From Actinomycetota bacterium (GTDB lineage Bacteria; Actinomycetota; Thermoleophilia; Miltoncostaeales; Miltoncostaeaceae): DNA of 64,000 nt. Both the position numbers and the translations under genes were made by a program. The notes beneath the pieces were generated by a model. That model was not told the origin of the DNA and searched no databases. It saw nothing but the letters and a program-made list of their open reading frames with translations. Below are positions 5,910 to 17,805 of this stretch, piece by piece. The stretch is from contig VGCE01000002.1 of the NCBI GenBank assembly GCA_016870155.1, positions 124,001 through 188,000 on the forward strand, written 5' to 3'. Numbering within the stretch: position 1 is the stretch's first letter; each line of letters opens with the position of its first letter.

Positions 5910-7321
5910 GCACGCGCAAGCGGCGCGGCGATGGCGGGGTGGCCTACCTCGACGTGCAGGGCACGCTGCGCGAGCGCACGGTGGATGCCCTGCGCGACCG
6001 AACCCTTCGCGGCAACCTTGACTCCGCCACCACCAGCTGGGGTGAGAGCCGCGACGCCATGCGCAGCGATTACGGGCTGGACGAAATGCGGGAGCGCGCG
6101 CGCGAGATACGCCGCTCGAACATCCGCAACTTGCCGGCGCTGCTCAGCGAGATGCAGGCGAAGGTGCGCGAGGCCGGGGGCACCGTGGTGCGCGCGGTCG
6201 ACGGAGCGGAGGCCTGCCGCTACATCACCGGCCTGGCGCAGGCGCGCGGGGTGAAGGTGGTGGCCAAGAGCAAGTCGATGGCCACCGAGGAGATCAAGCT
6301 CAACGAGGCGCTCGAGGATGCTCGAATCGAGGTGGTGGAGACCGACCTCGGGGAGTGGATCCTCCAGCTGGCCAGCGAGCACCCGAGCCACATCATCGCC
6401 CCGGCGGTGCACCTCAACCGCGAGCAGGTGGCGGCGCTCTTCCGCGAGGAGGCCGGCACCGACGACGTGCCCGACGACCGCGAGGGGCTCGTTGCCCATG
6501 CGCGCGTGCGCCTTCGCGAGAAGTTCGCCGAGGCGGGCATCGGGGTATCGGGGGTGAACCTGGGCGTGGCATCCACCGGCACGGTGTGCGTGCTGGAGAA
6601 CGAGGGCAACGCGCGCCTGGTCACATCGCAGCCGCGAATCCACGTGGCCGTGATGGGCATGGAGCGCGTGGTGGCCGACTGGGACGAGGCCGCGCACATC
6701 CTTCAGGTGCTGCCCATGGCGGCCATCGGCCAGGACGCCGCCAACTACGTGAACCTCATCACCGGGCCCCGCCGCGATGGCGAGGCCGACGGCCCGGAGG
6801 AGTTCCACCTGGTCATCATCGACGGCGGGCGCGGCGCTCTTCGCGGCACGGAGTTCGAGGAGGCCCTCTCGTGCATCCGCTGCGGGGCGTGCCTCTACTC
6901 GTGCCCCATGTGGCGATCGGTGGGCGGCCAGGCCTACGGATCGCCCTACTCCGGGCCCATCGGGGCCGTCATCACGCCGCTGCTTGAGGGGCCATCCTCC
7001 CCCGCATCCCGCGACCTGCCGTTCATGTCGTCGCTGTGCGGCGCCTGCGGCGAGGCCTGCCCGGTGGGAATCCCCCTTCAGGACCTTCTGGTGCGCGCCC
7101 GCGCCCGGTCGTCGTCCCCCGCCACCCGTAAGTCGGGCATGGCCTTCCGCGCGTGGAGCCGCCTGTGGCGGCGGCCCAGCACCTACCGGGCCTGGATGGC
7201 CGGCTGGCGCCTGATGCTGCGCGCCCGCGGCAAGGATGGCTGGGCCACCGACCTGCCCGGGCCCGGCGCCGGCTGGACCCAGGTGCGCGACATGCCCACC
7301 CGGTGGCCCCCGCGCAGGTGA
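5906..7321 (+). CDS. lutB: LutB-type iron-sulfur lactate utilisation protein
   Basis: A 471-residue protein with an N-terminal LUD domain (about 60-300, including SKSMATEEIKLNEAL) followed by a ferredoxin-like domain with two cysteine clusters, CIRCGACLYSC near residue 323 and CGACGEAC near 377, for two 4Fe-4S centres. It matches LutB in order and length. It should pass electrons from lactate oxidation towards the respiratory chain together with LutA and LutC. GTG at 5906 overlaps the lutA stop; its own TGA overlaps the GTG of lutC by 4 nt. A spectrum of other 2-hydroxyacids as substrates is possible. Confidence 0.9.
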   Translation: MSTRKRRGDGGVAYLDVQGTLRERTVDALRDRTLRGNLDSATTSWGESRDAMRSDYGLDEMRERAREIRRSNIRNLPALLSEMQAKVREAGGTVVRAVDGAEACRYITGLAQARGVKVVAKSKSMATEEIKLNEALEDARIEVVETDLGEWILQLASEHPSHIIAPAVHLNREQVAALFREEAGTDDVPDDREGLVAHARVRLREKFAEAGIGVSGVNLGVASTGTVCVLENEGNARLVTSQPRIHVAVMGMERVVADWDEAAHILQVLPMAAIGQDAANYVNLITGPRRDGEADGPEEFHLVIIDGGRGALRGTEFEEALSCIRCGACLYSCPMWRSVGGQAYGSPYSGPIGAVITPLLEGPSSPASRDLPFMSSLCGACGEACPVGIPLQDLLVRARARSSSPATRKSGMAFRAWSRLWRRPSTYRAWMAGWRLMLRARGKDGWATDLPGPGAGWTQVRDMPTRWPPRR

Positions 7322-7896
7322 GCACGGCGTCGTCGGGGGACCCGCTGGTGGACCTGCTCATGGCCTCGCTCACCCGCCGCAAGGCCACGGGCCAGGTGGT
7401 GAGCGGCGAGCATGCCGGGCGCGAGGCCGCCCGCTGGATGGCCGACGCCGGGGTGGCACGCGCGGTGCTGGCGAGCGACCCGGTGGTAGATGCGATCGGG
7501 CTTCCCGATGCCCTGCGGCGCGAGGGAATCGACGTGATCATGTGGCCCACCGGCCTTGGCAAGCGCGAGGCCATGGGGCTCGAAGGGCCCATCGACGTGT
7601 GCGGGGTCACCGTGCCCGCGCTGGCCGTGGCCGAGCGTGGCACGGTGGTGCTGGAGGCATCAGAGGGCCACGGGCGCGGGTTGGATGTGACAAGCCGCCA
7701 TCACGTGGCGCTGCTGCCGACCGACCGAATCGTGCGCACGCTGGGCGAGGCCCTGGCGCTTACCTTCGCCGACGGCCGCCCCGCGCCATCGGCGGTGAGC
7801 CTGGTGTCGGGGCCCAGCCGCAGCAGCGACATCGAGAAGATCTCCACGCTGGGAGCGCATGGGGCGCTCACCGAGCACGTGGTCATCATCCGGTAG
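7318..7896 (+). CDS. lutC: LutC-type LUD-domain protein
   Basis: A 192-residue LUD-domain protein closing the lut operon. The C-terminal block SLVSGPSRSSDIEKISTLG followed by GAHG corresponds to the typical LutC GPSRTADIE...G.HGP signature. It is needed for lactate utilisation with LutAB, although its chemistry is not settled. GTG at 7318 overlaps the lutB stop codon. The gene ends 64 bp before the convergent smpB, with a small hairpin between them. Confidence 0.88.
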   Translation: MSTASSGDPLVDLLMASLTRRKATGQVVSGEHAGREAARWMADAGVARAVLASDPVVDAIGLPDALRREGIDVIMWPTGLGKREAMGLEGPIDVCGVTVPALAVAERGTVVLEASEGHGRGLDVTSRHHVALLPTDRIVRTLGEALALTFADGRPAPSAVSLVSGPSRSSDIEKISTLGAHGALTEHVVIIR

Positions 7897-7923
7897 ACCC
7901 GCGCAGAGGTGGGTCATCGCTCC

Positions 7924-7939
7924 TGCCGAGCAGTCGGCA
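7924..7939. terminator. Bidirectional hairpin between lutC and smpB
   Basis: TGCCGA-GCAG-TCGGCA, a perfect 6-bp stem with a 4-nt loop in the 64-bp gap between two convergent genes. No U-tract. Confidence 0.4.
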
Positions 7940-7960
7940 CCCCCGCCCGCAGGCCTCGGG

Positions 7961-8461
7961 TCAGCCCCTGCCCCTCCGGGCGTTGGCCCGTGACAGCTCG
8001 CGCTTCATCTCGCGATCCTTGATTGCCACGCGCTTGTCGTACTGGGTGCGCCCGCGGCCGAGGCCGAGCTCGATCTTGGCCCGTCCGTCATCGTTGAAGT
8101 ACATGCGCAGCGGGATGAGCGTGACGCCGGCCTCGCTGAGCCGGCCGGCGATCTTGTCGATCTCGCGGCGGTGCAGCAGCAGGCGGCGGGTGCGCTGGGG
8201 GTCGTGGCCGCGCCCGCCCGCAGGGCCGTAGTCGCTGATGTGCGCGCCCACGAGGAACACCTCGCCGTTGATGACCTGCGCGTAGGCCTCGCGGATCATC
8301 GCGCCGCTCTCGCGCAGGCCCTTCACCTCGGTTCCGGTCAGGGCGATGCCGGCCTCGTAGCGGTCGAGGATCTCGTACTCGTGCAGGGCCTTGCGGTTCT
8401 GCGCGATGTCCTTGCGGGCGGGAGCCTTGGCGCCGCCCTTGGTCTTGCCCTTCTTGCCCAT
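7961..8461 (-). CDS. smpB: SsrA-binding protein SmpB
   Basis: A 166-residue SmpB, the tmRNA partner that fits into the decoding centre during trans-translation. Visible signatures are KALHEYEILDRYEAGIALTG near the N-terminus, the EVKGLRES block, and the basic tail (REMKRELSRANARRGRG) that mimics the mRNA path. ssrA itself lies 4 kb away. It is 12 bp downstream of rnr on the same strand and so probably co-transcribed; RNase R is the nuclease associated with tmRNA-SmpB, which makes the pairing functionally sensible. The N-terminal Lys/Gly-rich stretch is usual for actinobacterial SmpB. Confidence 0.96.
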   Translation of the reverse strand: MGKKGKTKGGAKAPARKDIAQNRKALHEYEILDRYEAGIALTGTEVKGLRESGAMIREAYAQVINGEVFLVGAHISDYGPAGGRGHDPQRTRRLLLHRREIDKIAGRLSEAGVTLIPLRMYFNDDGRAKIELGLGRGRTQYDKRVAIKDREMKRELSRANARRGRG

Positions 8462-8473
8462 GGGCGTGGCAGG

Positions 8474-10219
8474 TTAGCGGTGCCGGGGTGGGCGATCGGC
8501 CAGGTCGAGGGTGACGCGCCCCCGAAGCGGCTCGATGTCGTGCACGCGCACGCGCACCGCATCGCCCAGGCGGAAGCGCCTGCCGGTGTCCTCCCCCACC
8601 GCCTCGGCCGAGAACTCATCGGGCATGTAGTGGTCGTCGGGCATGTGGCGGAAGGGCAGGAAGCCGTCGAACGCCTCATCGAAGGTGATGAACAGCCCGG
8701 ACTGGCCCACGCCGGTCACCTCGCCGTCGCGCGGGCGATCCCAGGCGTCGCCCTGCATCGACTGCGCCAGCAGGTAGGCCAGGCACATGCGGTCGGCGCG
8801 GCGCTCGAGGTCGGTGGCATCGCGCTCGCGGTCCGATGCGTCGCGCGCCACCTCGGGCAGCATGGCGGCGTCGGGCGCGGGCTCCCCAAGGCCCAGCGCG
8901 TGCGCCAGCGCGCGGTGCACCACCAGGTCGGGGTAGCGCCGGATGGGCGAGGTGAAGTGCAGGTACGCCGGGCTGGCCAGCCCCGAGTGCGAGGTCTCAT
9001 CGGGGCGGTACACGGCCTTCTGCAGCGCGCGCAGCACCATGTAGGGCAGGCTGGCGCCGCCCTCGCCGCTGCGGTCCACGTGCAGACGCACGGCATGGGC
9101 CGCCACCCCCGCGGCCTCGCGGCGCTGCTCGGACGTGAGTATTCCCTCGGCCAGGGGCGGCACGGGGATGCCGACGATCTCGAGCCGCTCCCAGAGGTCC
9201 TCGATGGCCACCTGGTCGGGGTCGGCGTGCACCCGGTACAGCGCGGGAACGTGCTTGGCGATGAGGAACCTGGCCACGGCCTCGTTGGCCGCGATCATGC
9301 ACTCCTCGATGAGGCTGTGGGACTCGGTCTGGGTCTCCATCTCCACCGACGCGATGCGGTCGCCCTCGAAGTGGAAGCGGGGCTCGCTGGTCACGATGTC
9401 CAGCGCCCCGCGGCGCATGCGGCGGGCGCGCAGGCGCCTGGCGAGTTCCATGGCCAGGCGCACGTCGGCTTCCATGAGGGCGTCGCCCAGGGCTGCGGTG
9501 CCACCCAGGAAGGCGTCCACCTCGGGGTATGTGAGGCGTCGGTCCGACCGGATGAGCGACCGGTGGAAGCCCTCGCCCGTCACCGAGCCGTCGGGCATCA
9601 CCAGCATGTGGGCGGTGAACGCGTTGCGGTCCTCCCCGGGGCGCAGCGAGCAGACATCGTTGGAGAGCACCTCGGGCAGCATCGGATCGACCGTTCCCGG
9701 CAGGTACACAGAGCAGCCCCGCCGCTCGGCCTCGCGGTCGATCGCCCCGCCGGGCACCACGTAGCGGCTCACGTCGGCGATGTGCACCCACACGCGGATT
9801 CCCTGGCCCTCCTGGGCCACCGCGATGGCGTCGTCGTGGTCCTTCGCGCCCTCGGGGTCGATGGTGATCACCCGCTGATCACGCAGATCGCGGCGGTCGG
9901 CGTCGGGCTCATCGCGCGTGCGGGCGGCCGCCTGGGCCTCGTCGCGCGCCTTCGGGCCGAATCCGCGCCCCAGGCCCTCATGCGCGATGAGCGCGCGAAT
10001 GGCCGCGCCGGCCTGGGTGGCCGGACCGTGGATCGCCACCACCTCGCAGCCGCCACCCTTCATGCGGGCGGTCACCAGGTCGCCCATGCGGGCGTCACCG
10101 CGCCTGGCCTTGATGAGCGGCACCTCGGGCCCGGCCTCGAAGGCCGGACGCGCGGCCATGCGGCGCCCGGCGGGCACCATCTCGGCCACGAACTGCGCGC
10201 CCGTGCGGCCCCGGGCCAC
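8474..10219 (-). CDS. rnr: Exoribonuclease R (RNB family), short form
   Basis: A 581-residue 3'-5' exoribonuclease. The RNB catalytic core starts near 110 with TIDPEGAKDHDDAIAV, whose aspartates bind the two metals, and continues with HIADVSRYV and LPEVLSNDVCSLRPGEDR. A C-terminal S1 domain (about 500-575, GEVTGVGQSGLFITF) binds RNA. Compared with E. coli RNase R (about 810 residues) the N-terminal helix-turn-helix and part of the cold-shock domains are missing, as is the basic tail. It degrades structured RNA, including mRNAs released by tmRNA. Start GTG 10219 is 4 bp after the stop of the S41 protease; smpB follows. Confidence 0.9.
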   Translation of the reverse strand: MARGRTGAQFVAEMVPAGRRMAARPAFEAGPEVPLIKARRGDARMGDLVTARMKGGGCEVVAIHGPATQAGAAIRALIAHEGLGRGFGPKARDEAQAAARTRDEPDADRRDLRDQRVITIDPEGAKDHDDAIAVAQEGQGIRVWVHIADVSRYVVPGGAIDREAERRGCSVYLPGTVDPMLPEVLSNDVCSLRPGEDRNAFTAHMLVMPDGSVTGEGFHRSLIRSDRRLTYPEVDAFLGGTAALGDALMEADVRLAMELARRLRARRMRRGALDIVTSEPRFHFEGDRIASVEMETQTESHSLIEECMIAANEAVARFLIAKHVPALYRVHADPDQVAIEDLWERLEIVGIPVPPLAEGILTSEQRREAAGVAAHAVRLHVDRSGEGGASLPYMVLRALQKAVYRPDETSHSGLASPAYLHFTSPIRRYPDLVVHRALAHALGLGEPAPDAAMLPEVARDASDRERDATDLERRADRMCLAYLLAQSMQGDAWDRPRDGEVTGVGQSGLFITFDEAFDGFLPFRHMPDDHYMPDEFSAEAVGEDTGRRFRLGDAVRVRVHDIEPLRGRVTLDLADRPPRHR

Positions 10220-10223
10220 CGAC

Positions 10224-11399
10224 CTAGCCGCCCTGCGGGGCGAGTCGGGCCAGGGCGGCGTCGAGTGCCTCGTCGGCCTCGGTGTCGGCCGTGTCGGTGG
10301 CCGTGACGTCGGGCTTCACCCCGCCCTCCCCGATGTCGAGGCCCTTGGGCGTGCGGTAGCCCGCGATGGTCACGCGCACGGCGCCGCCGTCGCTGGTCTC
10401 CTGGGTCACCTGCACCTTCGACTTGCCGAAGGTGCGCTCGCCCACGATCACCGCGCGGCCGGTGTCCTTGAGGGCCCCGGCCACGATCTCCGATGCGCTG
10501 GCCGAGCCGCGGTCCACGATGACGGCCACCGGCACGTCGGCGGGAATGGGATCGCCCTCGGCGCGGAACTCGCGCTTGGGCGACGCGCGGCCGGTGGTGC
10601 TCACCACCACGGTGCCCGGCTTCAGGAATGCCCCGGCCACGGCCACCGACTCATCCAGCAGCCCGCCCGGGTCTCCGCGCAGGTCGAGGACGAGGGCCTT
10701 TGCTCCGTCGTCGAGCAGGCGCTGGGCCGCGTCGCGCACCCTCTCCCCCGCGCCCTTCTCGAACCGATCGAGCTCGATGTAGCCCACCGTCGCACCGCTC
10801 GGCGCGGTGAGCATGCGGGCCTGCACGAGCGGCACGATCACATCGCCGCGGGTGACGCGCACCGTGCGCTGCGCCCCGGTGGGCGACCTCAGGCGCAAGG
10901 CCACGGCCGTGCCGTCCTTGCCGAGTATCGCGGCGCGGCTCTTCACCGGGCCGCGGCGCGACACCGGCACGCCTGCCACGGCGACGATGGCGTCCCCGGG
11001 CGTGAGGCCCGCCTTCTCGGCGGGACTCCCCGGGAACACCTCACGCACCTCGAGGGCGTCGTCGGTGCCGCGAACGCGAATTCCTATGCCTGAGTAGCGC
11101 CCCTCGGTTGCCCGCTGCAGCTCGGCCCACTCCTTCGGCGTGAAGTAGGTGGTCCAGCGGTCGCCCACCTCGGCGGCGATGGCCTTGGCACCGGCGCGCT
11201 CGAGGGCAGCACGGTCGACCTTGCCCTCGTAGCGATCGGCAACGGCGTTTGCCACCTGGTCGGGCAGCGAGACGCTGGAGGGCTGGATGGTGGCGCGCAC
11301 CGGCCCGCCCACCAGGGCGCCAAGCACGAACACGGCGATGAGCACCGCGGCCACGCCAGCGGCGACCAGCAGGCGTCGGGATCGGGGCGTGCGCGGCAC
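10224..11399 (-). CDS. ctpA: S41 C-terminal processing peptidase (CtpA-like)
   Basis: A 391-residue protease with an N-terminal membrane anchor or signal (LLVAAGVAAVLIAVFVLGAL), a PDZ domain (about 100-180, YSGIGIRV...GSPAEKAGLTPGDAIVAVAG) and the tail-specific protease domain. The nucleophile Ser is in RGSASASEI (about 298-300) and the general-base Lys in TFGKSKVQ (about 322). Such enzymes trim or destroy envelope proteins; next to ftsEX it may act on wall hydrolase regulators, which is inference. Start GTG 11399 has no strong ribosome site. It follows ftsX in the same direction. Confidence 0.92.
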   Translation of the reverse strand: MPRTPRSRRLLVAAGVAAVLIAVFVLGALVGGPVRATIQPSSVSLPDQVANAVADRYEGKVDRAALERAGAKAIAAEVGDRWTTYFTPKEWAELQRATEGRYSGIGIRVRGTDDALEVREVFPGSPAEKAGLTPGDAIVAVAGVPVSRRGPVKSRAAILGKDGTAVALRLRSPTGAQRTVRVTRGDVIVPLVQARMLTAPSGATVGYIELDRFEKGAGERVRDAAQRLLDDGAKALVLDLRGDPGGLLDESVAVAGAFLKPGTVVVSTTGRASPKREFRAEGDPIPADVPVAVIVDRGSASASEIVAGALKDTGRAVIVGERTFGKSKVQVTQETSDGGAVRVTIAGYRTPKGLDIGEGGVKPDVTATDTADTEADEALDAALARLAPQGG

Positions 11400-11458
11400 G
11401 AGGCGATGTTAGGGCCTCGCGGTGGCGGCACGCGCGCGCGCCGCCACCGCGGAACCCG

Positions 11459-12361
11459 TCACACCTTGAGGAAGCGGCGCAGCGTGATTCCGCTGCCCAC
11501 GGCGCCCAGCAGGGCGCCGGCCCCCACCAGCACGAGCGTGAGCAGCGGGAATGCGATGGTGCCCGCGGCCGACCCGGTCTTGGTGAGCGCGCTGTCGGCT
11601 CCTGCGGCCCAGGCGTCCACCACGCCCACCTTGATGCCCCAAAGCATGGCGACCGCCACGACGGCTCCGACGAGGCCGCAGATCACGCCCTCGATCATGA
11701 ACGGCCAGCGGATGAACCAGTTGGTGGCGCCCACCAGGCGCATGACCTCCACCTCGCGCCGTCGGGCGAAGATGGACAGCCTGATGGTGTTGCCGATCAG
11801 CAGCACCGCCGCCAGGAGCAGGATGCCGATGAGGATGAAGCCCGCCCACTGCACGAACTTGGCCGCGGTGAGCAGCCTGTCGGCGGTGGTCTCGGGGTAC
11901 ACGATGCCCTCGGTGGGGTCGAGCGCGGGGTCGTCCTTCACCGCGGCCACGATCACGTCGGCGTTCTCGGCCTCGGTGGGCTTGACATTGAACTTCGCGG
12001 GCAGCGGGTTGCTAGGCAGCTCATCGAGCACGGACGGGTCGCGCAGGCGCTCCTTCATGATGCGCAGGGCGTCGTCCTTCGACACGTAGGTGACCGCGGC
12101 CACAGTGCCATCGGTGCGCAGGCCGTCGAGCTTCTCGCGCAGGGCGTTGACCTGCGGCACGGTGGCGGTGTCGGCGATGTAAACATCCACGTCGACCTTG
12201 GCCGTCTGGGCGTCCACGGCCGAGCGCACGTACATGAACGACGGGATGAACGCGCCCAGGATGAACACGGCGATGAGCGCCGTGACCGTGGCGGCCACCG
12301 AGATGGCGGCGTTCGCGCGGATGCTGCGAAGCGCCTCACGGAAGAACATTCCGAGCCTCAT
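11459..12361 (-). CDS. ftsX: Cell division protein FtsX
   Basis: A 300-residue FtsX: an N-terminal helix (about 18-42), a large extracellular loop (about 43-170) and three further helices. SIFARRREVEVMRLVGATNWFIRWPF is the conserved cytoplasmic coupling region, quoted here as the two blocks SIFARRREVEVMRLVGAT and NWFIRWPF. With FtsE it forms an ABC-like complex that activates peptidoglycan hydrolases during division. Its start overlaps the ftsE stop by 4 bp (12358-12361), so the two are coupled. Confidence 0.95.
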   Translation of the reverse strand: MRLGMFFREALRSIRANAAISVAATVTALIAVFILGAFIPSFMYVRSAVDAQTAKVDVDVYIADTATVPQVNALREKLDGLRTDGTVAAVTYVSKDDALRIMKERLRDPSVLDELPSNPLPAKFNVKPTEAENADVIVAAVKDDPALDPTEGIVYPETTADRLLTAAKFVQWAGFILIGILLLAAVLLIGNTIRLSIFARRREVEVMRLVGATNWFIRWPFMIEGVICGLVGAVVAVAMLWGIKVGVVDAWAAGADSALTKTGSAAGTIAFPLLTLVLVGAGALLGAVGSGITLRRFLKV

Positions 12362-13215
12362 GCCAGGGCCTCCCCGGTCTCATCGTGGTAGCCGGCGGAC
12401 TCCTCGTCACGCACCACGCGGCCCTCGTCGAGGGCGATAACGCGCATCTGCATGAGGTCGACCGTGTGCTGGTCGTGGGTGGCCACGAGCACGGTGGCGC
12501 CGGTGCGGTTGATGCGCAGCAGCAGGTCCATGATGCCCAGCGAGGTCTCAGGGTCGAGGTTTCCCGTGGGCTCGTCGGCGATCAGCAGGCGCGGATGGTT
12601 CACGAGCGCGCGCGCGATGGACACGCGCTGCTGCTCGCCGCCCGACAGCTCACGCGGCAGGCGGTCGAACTTCCCGTCCAGGCCCACCAGCGCGAGGATC
12701 TCCGGCACGCGGCGGCGCACGTCCTTCTGGCTGTGGCCGGTCACCTGCAGGGCGTAGGCCACGTTCTCGGCCGCGGTGCGGTCGGGCAGCAGGCGGAAGT
12801 CCTGGAACACGCACCCGATGGCGCGGCGCAGGTACGGCACCTTGCCGCGGCGCAGGGTGGAGAGGTCGCGGCCGCCCACGATGACCTCGCCCGTGGTGGC
12901 GCGAAGCTCGCGGATGATGAGGCGGATGAAGGTGGACTTGCCCGAGCCCGACGGCCCGACGAGGAACACGAACTCGCCAGTGCCGATGCGCAGCGATACG
13001 CCATCGAGGCCGCGGGCGCCGCCGCCGTAGGTCTTGGTCACCCCGCGGAACTCCACCATCGGACCGGGGCCCGGGCGGAAGATGTCGTTCCTGTGGCGCT
13101 TGCCGTCGGTGACGGGCGCCGTGAACATCGGCGCCAGGTCGTCCTCGGACGATGGCGTGTCGGCCACCTGCACCAGCGTGAACTCAGGGCGGCCCGTGTC
13201 CTGGCCGTCGCTCAT
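12358..13215 (-). CDS. ftsE: Cell division ATPase FtsE with N-terminal extension
   Basis: A 285-residue ABC ATPase: Walker A GPSGSGKST (87-95), signature LSGGEQQRV (190-198) and Walker B LLIADE (210-215). It powers FtsX to regulate wall hydrolysis at the division site. The start ATG 13213-13215 has GGGAG nine bases upstream. The usual FtsE start would be the Met53 codon (13057-13059), which has no ribosome site. The product therefore carries about 52 extra residues, acidic then Arg-rich, before the ABC domain; family members are normally about 225-230 residues. The gene is downstream of a long inverted repeat (13368-13452). Confidence 0.92.
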   Translation of the reverse strand: MSDGQDTGRPEFTLVQVADTPSSEDDLAPMFTAPVTDGKRHRNDIFRPGPGPMVEFRGVTKTYGGGARGLDGVSLRIGTGEFVFLVGPSGSGKSTFIRLIIRELRATTGEVIVGGRDLSTLRRGKVPYLRRAIGCVFQDFRLLPDRTAAENVAYALQVTGHSQKDVRRRVPEILALVGLDGKFDRLPRELSGGEQQRVSIARALVNHPRLLIADEPTGNLDPETSLGIMDLLLRINRTGATVLVATHDQHTVDLMQMRVIALDEGRVVRDEESAGYHDETGEALA

Positions 13216-13367
13216 GTGGAAACTCCCGATAGGGGTCGCTCTCTCGTTACCGGGTGGGGTTTCGCCGCCGTGCCGGCCGCCCCTGCCGCGAGCCCGGGGG
13301 ACGTGCAATCCCCCTTACAGGTATCGGAGCCGACCGCACAGACGCCTGCGAGCGGTCCGCGGGAACC

Positions 13368-13452
13368 ACCCCGGTGTCAGGCACTTAACCGAAGGCGGCC
13401 GCTGAGGCGGCTGCGGGCGAGGAGCGTTCGGTTAAGTGCCTGACACCGGGGT
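13368..13452. repeat. Inverted-repeat element, copy 1 (GGTGTCAGGCACTTAA family)
   Basis: Two perfect 26-nt arms (13368-13393 and 13427-13452) with ACCCCGGTGTCAGGCACTTA at the outer end, separated by a 33-nt GC-rich spacer. The right arm touches the TGA of the flavodoxin gene. A second copy with a different spacer lies at 25839-25909. This is MITE/REP-like. Placed after a stop codon, it may also end transcription. Confidence 0.85.
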
Positions 13453-13946
13453 CACGGCCCCGCGCATTCCCCGGCGATTCCCTGCGCCCATGCGGTGATG
13501 TCGTCCTTCGGGCGGTAGTCGCACTCCTTCACGCGCAGCGTGATGCACATGGCGCGCTCGCGGGGGCGCAGGTTGGGGGTGTCGATGCGGCCCGGGAAGC
13601 ACCGGTGCTCGCGGGCGTCGGTCCACTCGAGCAGCCGGCCGTACTGCACCGACTCCTCGTCGGTGGGGAACGGCGGGCCGCTCACCGGGCCGCTCGAGAA
13701 GATCCAGCAGGGCATCGCCGTGAGGGCGCCCGAGTGGGCGCGGGTCCACTCGCGCACGTTCTCCACCCACCGGGCGGCGTACACGGCACCCCCCACGACC
13801 GCCAGGTCATAGCCCTCAGGGCCGGGGGCATCCTCAGCGTCGCGCAGGTCGGCGTCCACGCCGCCCGCGCGCAGGCCCTCGGCCACCCACTCGCCCATCT
13901 CCATGGTGCCGCCGTGGCGCGAGCCCACCACTACCAGTGCCCGCAC
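13452..13946 (-). CDS. Flavodoxin-domain protein
   Basis: A 164-residue protein with the flavodoxin fold: RALVVVGSRHGGTMEMGEWV supplies the phosphate-binding loop for FMN, and YDLAVVGGAVYAARWVENV resembles the HemG/flavodoxin-5 group. It could be a protoporphyrinogen oxidase-like or general electron carrier; no haem genes are nearby, so I do not assign one. It sits 2 bp downstream of prfB on the same strand. Its stop codon coincides with the edge of the inverted-repeat element. Confidence 0.78.
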   Translation of the reverse strand: MRALVVVGSRHGGTMEMGEWVAEGLRAGGVDADLRDAEDAPGPEGYDLAVVGGAVYAARWVENVREWTRAHSGALTAMPCWIFSSGPVSGPPFPTDEESVQYGRLLEWTDAREHRCFPGRIDTPNLRPRERAMCITLRVKECDYRPKDDITAWAQGIAGECAGP

Positions 13947-13948
13947 GG

Positions 13949-15094
13949 TTACTCCTCCCCCACCACGGCCAGGCCTTTGGCCCGGCGCTCGAGCTCGGCG
14001 CGCATGAAGGGGTCGAGCGCGCCGTCGAACACCGCCTGGGTGTTACCGGTCTCGTGGCCCGTGCGCAGGTCCTTCACCATCGAGTAGGGGTGGATCACGT
14101 ACGAGCGGATCTGGCTGCCGAACCCGATGGTCATGCTCTCGCCGCGCTCGCGGGCGGCCTCCTCCTCGCGGCGCTGCAGCTCGAGCTCCACCAGGCGCGA
14201 GCGCAGCATGTTCATCGCCGTGGCGCGGTTCTGGGTCTGCGATCGCTCGTTCTGGCACTGGACCACCACGCCGGTGGGCAGGTGCGTGATGCGCACGGCC
14301 GAGTCGGTCTTGTTCACGTGCTGCCCGCCCGCGCCGCTCGCGCGGTAGGTGTCCACGCGGATGTCCTTGTCGTCGATCTCCACGCCGGCCTCGTCGGTGA
14401 CCAGCGGGGCCACCTGCACGGCGGCGAACGAGGTCTGGCGGCGGTTGGCGGAGTCGAACGGCGACAGGCGCACCAGGCGGTGCACCCCGCGCTCGGCGCT
14501 CATGAGCCCGTAGGCATTGCTGCCCTCGAGCGTGAAGGTGGCGCTCTTGATGCCGGCCTCCTGGCCGTCCTGGCGGTCCTGCACCGTGGCGGTGAAGCCC
14601 CGGTCCTCGGCCCAGCGCAGGTACATGCGCAGCAGCATCTCGGCCCAGTCCTGCGCATCGGTGCCGCCCTCGCCCGACTGGATGGTGACCACCGCATCAC
14701 CGGCGTCGTGGTCCCCGCCGAACAGGCGCGACTCCTCCAGCACGAACAGGCGCTCCTCGGCCCGGGCGAGGCCGTCGGTGATCTCCTGGGTGAACTCCTC
14801 GGTGAGCGACCCCGCGCGCTCCTCCTCGCGGGCCATGGCCGCGAGCTCGCCCAGGTCGGAGACATCCTCCGAGAGCGACCGGTACTCAGCCAGGCGCTGC
14901 GCCTGCCGCGCGTGCTCGGCCGACACCTTCGCAGCACGCTCCTGGTCGTCCCAGAAGTCGCCCTCGCCCATGAGCTGCTCGAGCTCGACCACGCGCGCCT
15001 CGATGGCCACCGGGTCGAGGTAGTCGCCCAGCAGCTGCACGCGCTCGGCAAGGCGGCCCGCCTGCTGGGCCAGTGTGTCGGGATCGGTGCTCAC
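13949..15094 (-). CDS. prfB: Peptide chain release factor 2
   Basis: A 381-residue RF2 that releases peptides at UGA and UAA. It carries the codon-recognition tripeptide SPF in [11 protein letters not shown] (about 211) and the catalytic GGQ in [18 protein letters not shown] (about 257). There is no in-frame UGA and no programmed frameshift near the 5' end, unlike E. coli prfB, so autoregulation by +1 frameshifting is absent. GTG at 15094 is chosen because the alignable N-terminus begins there; the frame stays open upstream into secA. It lies 13 bp after secA. prfA and prmC, which modifies both factors, lie about 32 kb away. Confidence 0.95.
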   Translation of the reverse strand: MSTDPDTLAQQAGRLAERVQLLGDYLDPVAIEARVVELEQLMGEGDFWDDQERAAKVSAEHARQAQRLAEYRSLSEDVSDLGELAAMAREEERAGSLTEEFTQEITDGLARAEERLFVLEESRLFGGDHDAGDAVVTIQSGEGGTDAQDWAEMLLRMYLRWAEDRGFTATVQDRQDGQEAGIKSATFTLEGSNAYGLMSAERGVHRLVRLSPFDSANRRQTSFAAVQVAPLVTDEAGVEIDDKDIRVDTYRASGAGGQHVNKTDSAVRITHLPTGVVVQCQNERSQTQNRATAMNMLRSRLVELELQRREEEAARERGESMTIGFGSQIRSYVIHPYSMVKDLRTGHETGNTQAVFDGALDPFMRAELERRAKGLAVVGEE

Positions 15095-15107
15095 GAGCGC
15101 CCCGGGC

Positions 15108-17747
<2,640 letters not shown>

Positions 17748-17805
17748 GCAGGCACGTCCGACCGGCCGCTTATCCGAGGGACAAGGGTACCAACGGTTGG
17801 GGTTC

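Noticed and set aside
8171-10306. Plus-strand frame of 711 codons
   Set aside because: It lies antisense to smpB and rnr, whose protein motifs are clear; its composition is a His/Val/Leu/Gly-rich mirror of high-GC coding DNA.
13949-15094. Programmed frameshift in prfB
   Set aside because: The frame is continuous from GTG and has no in-frame UGA near residue 25.
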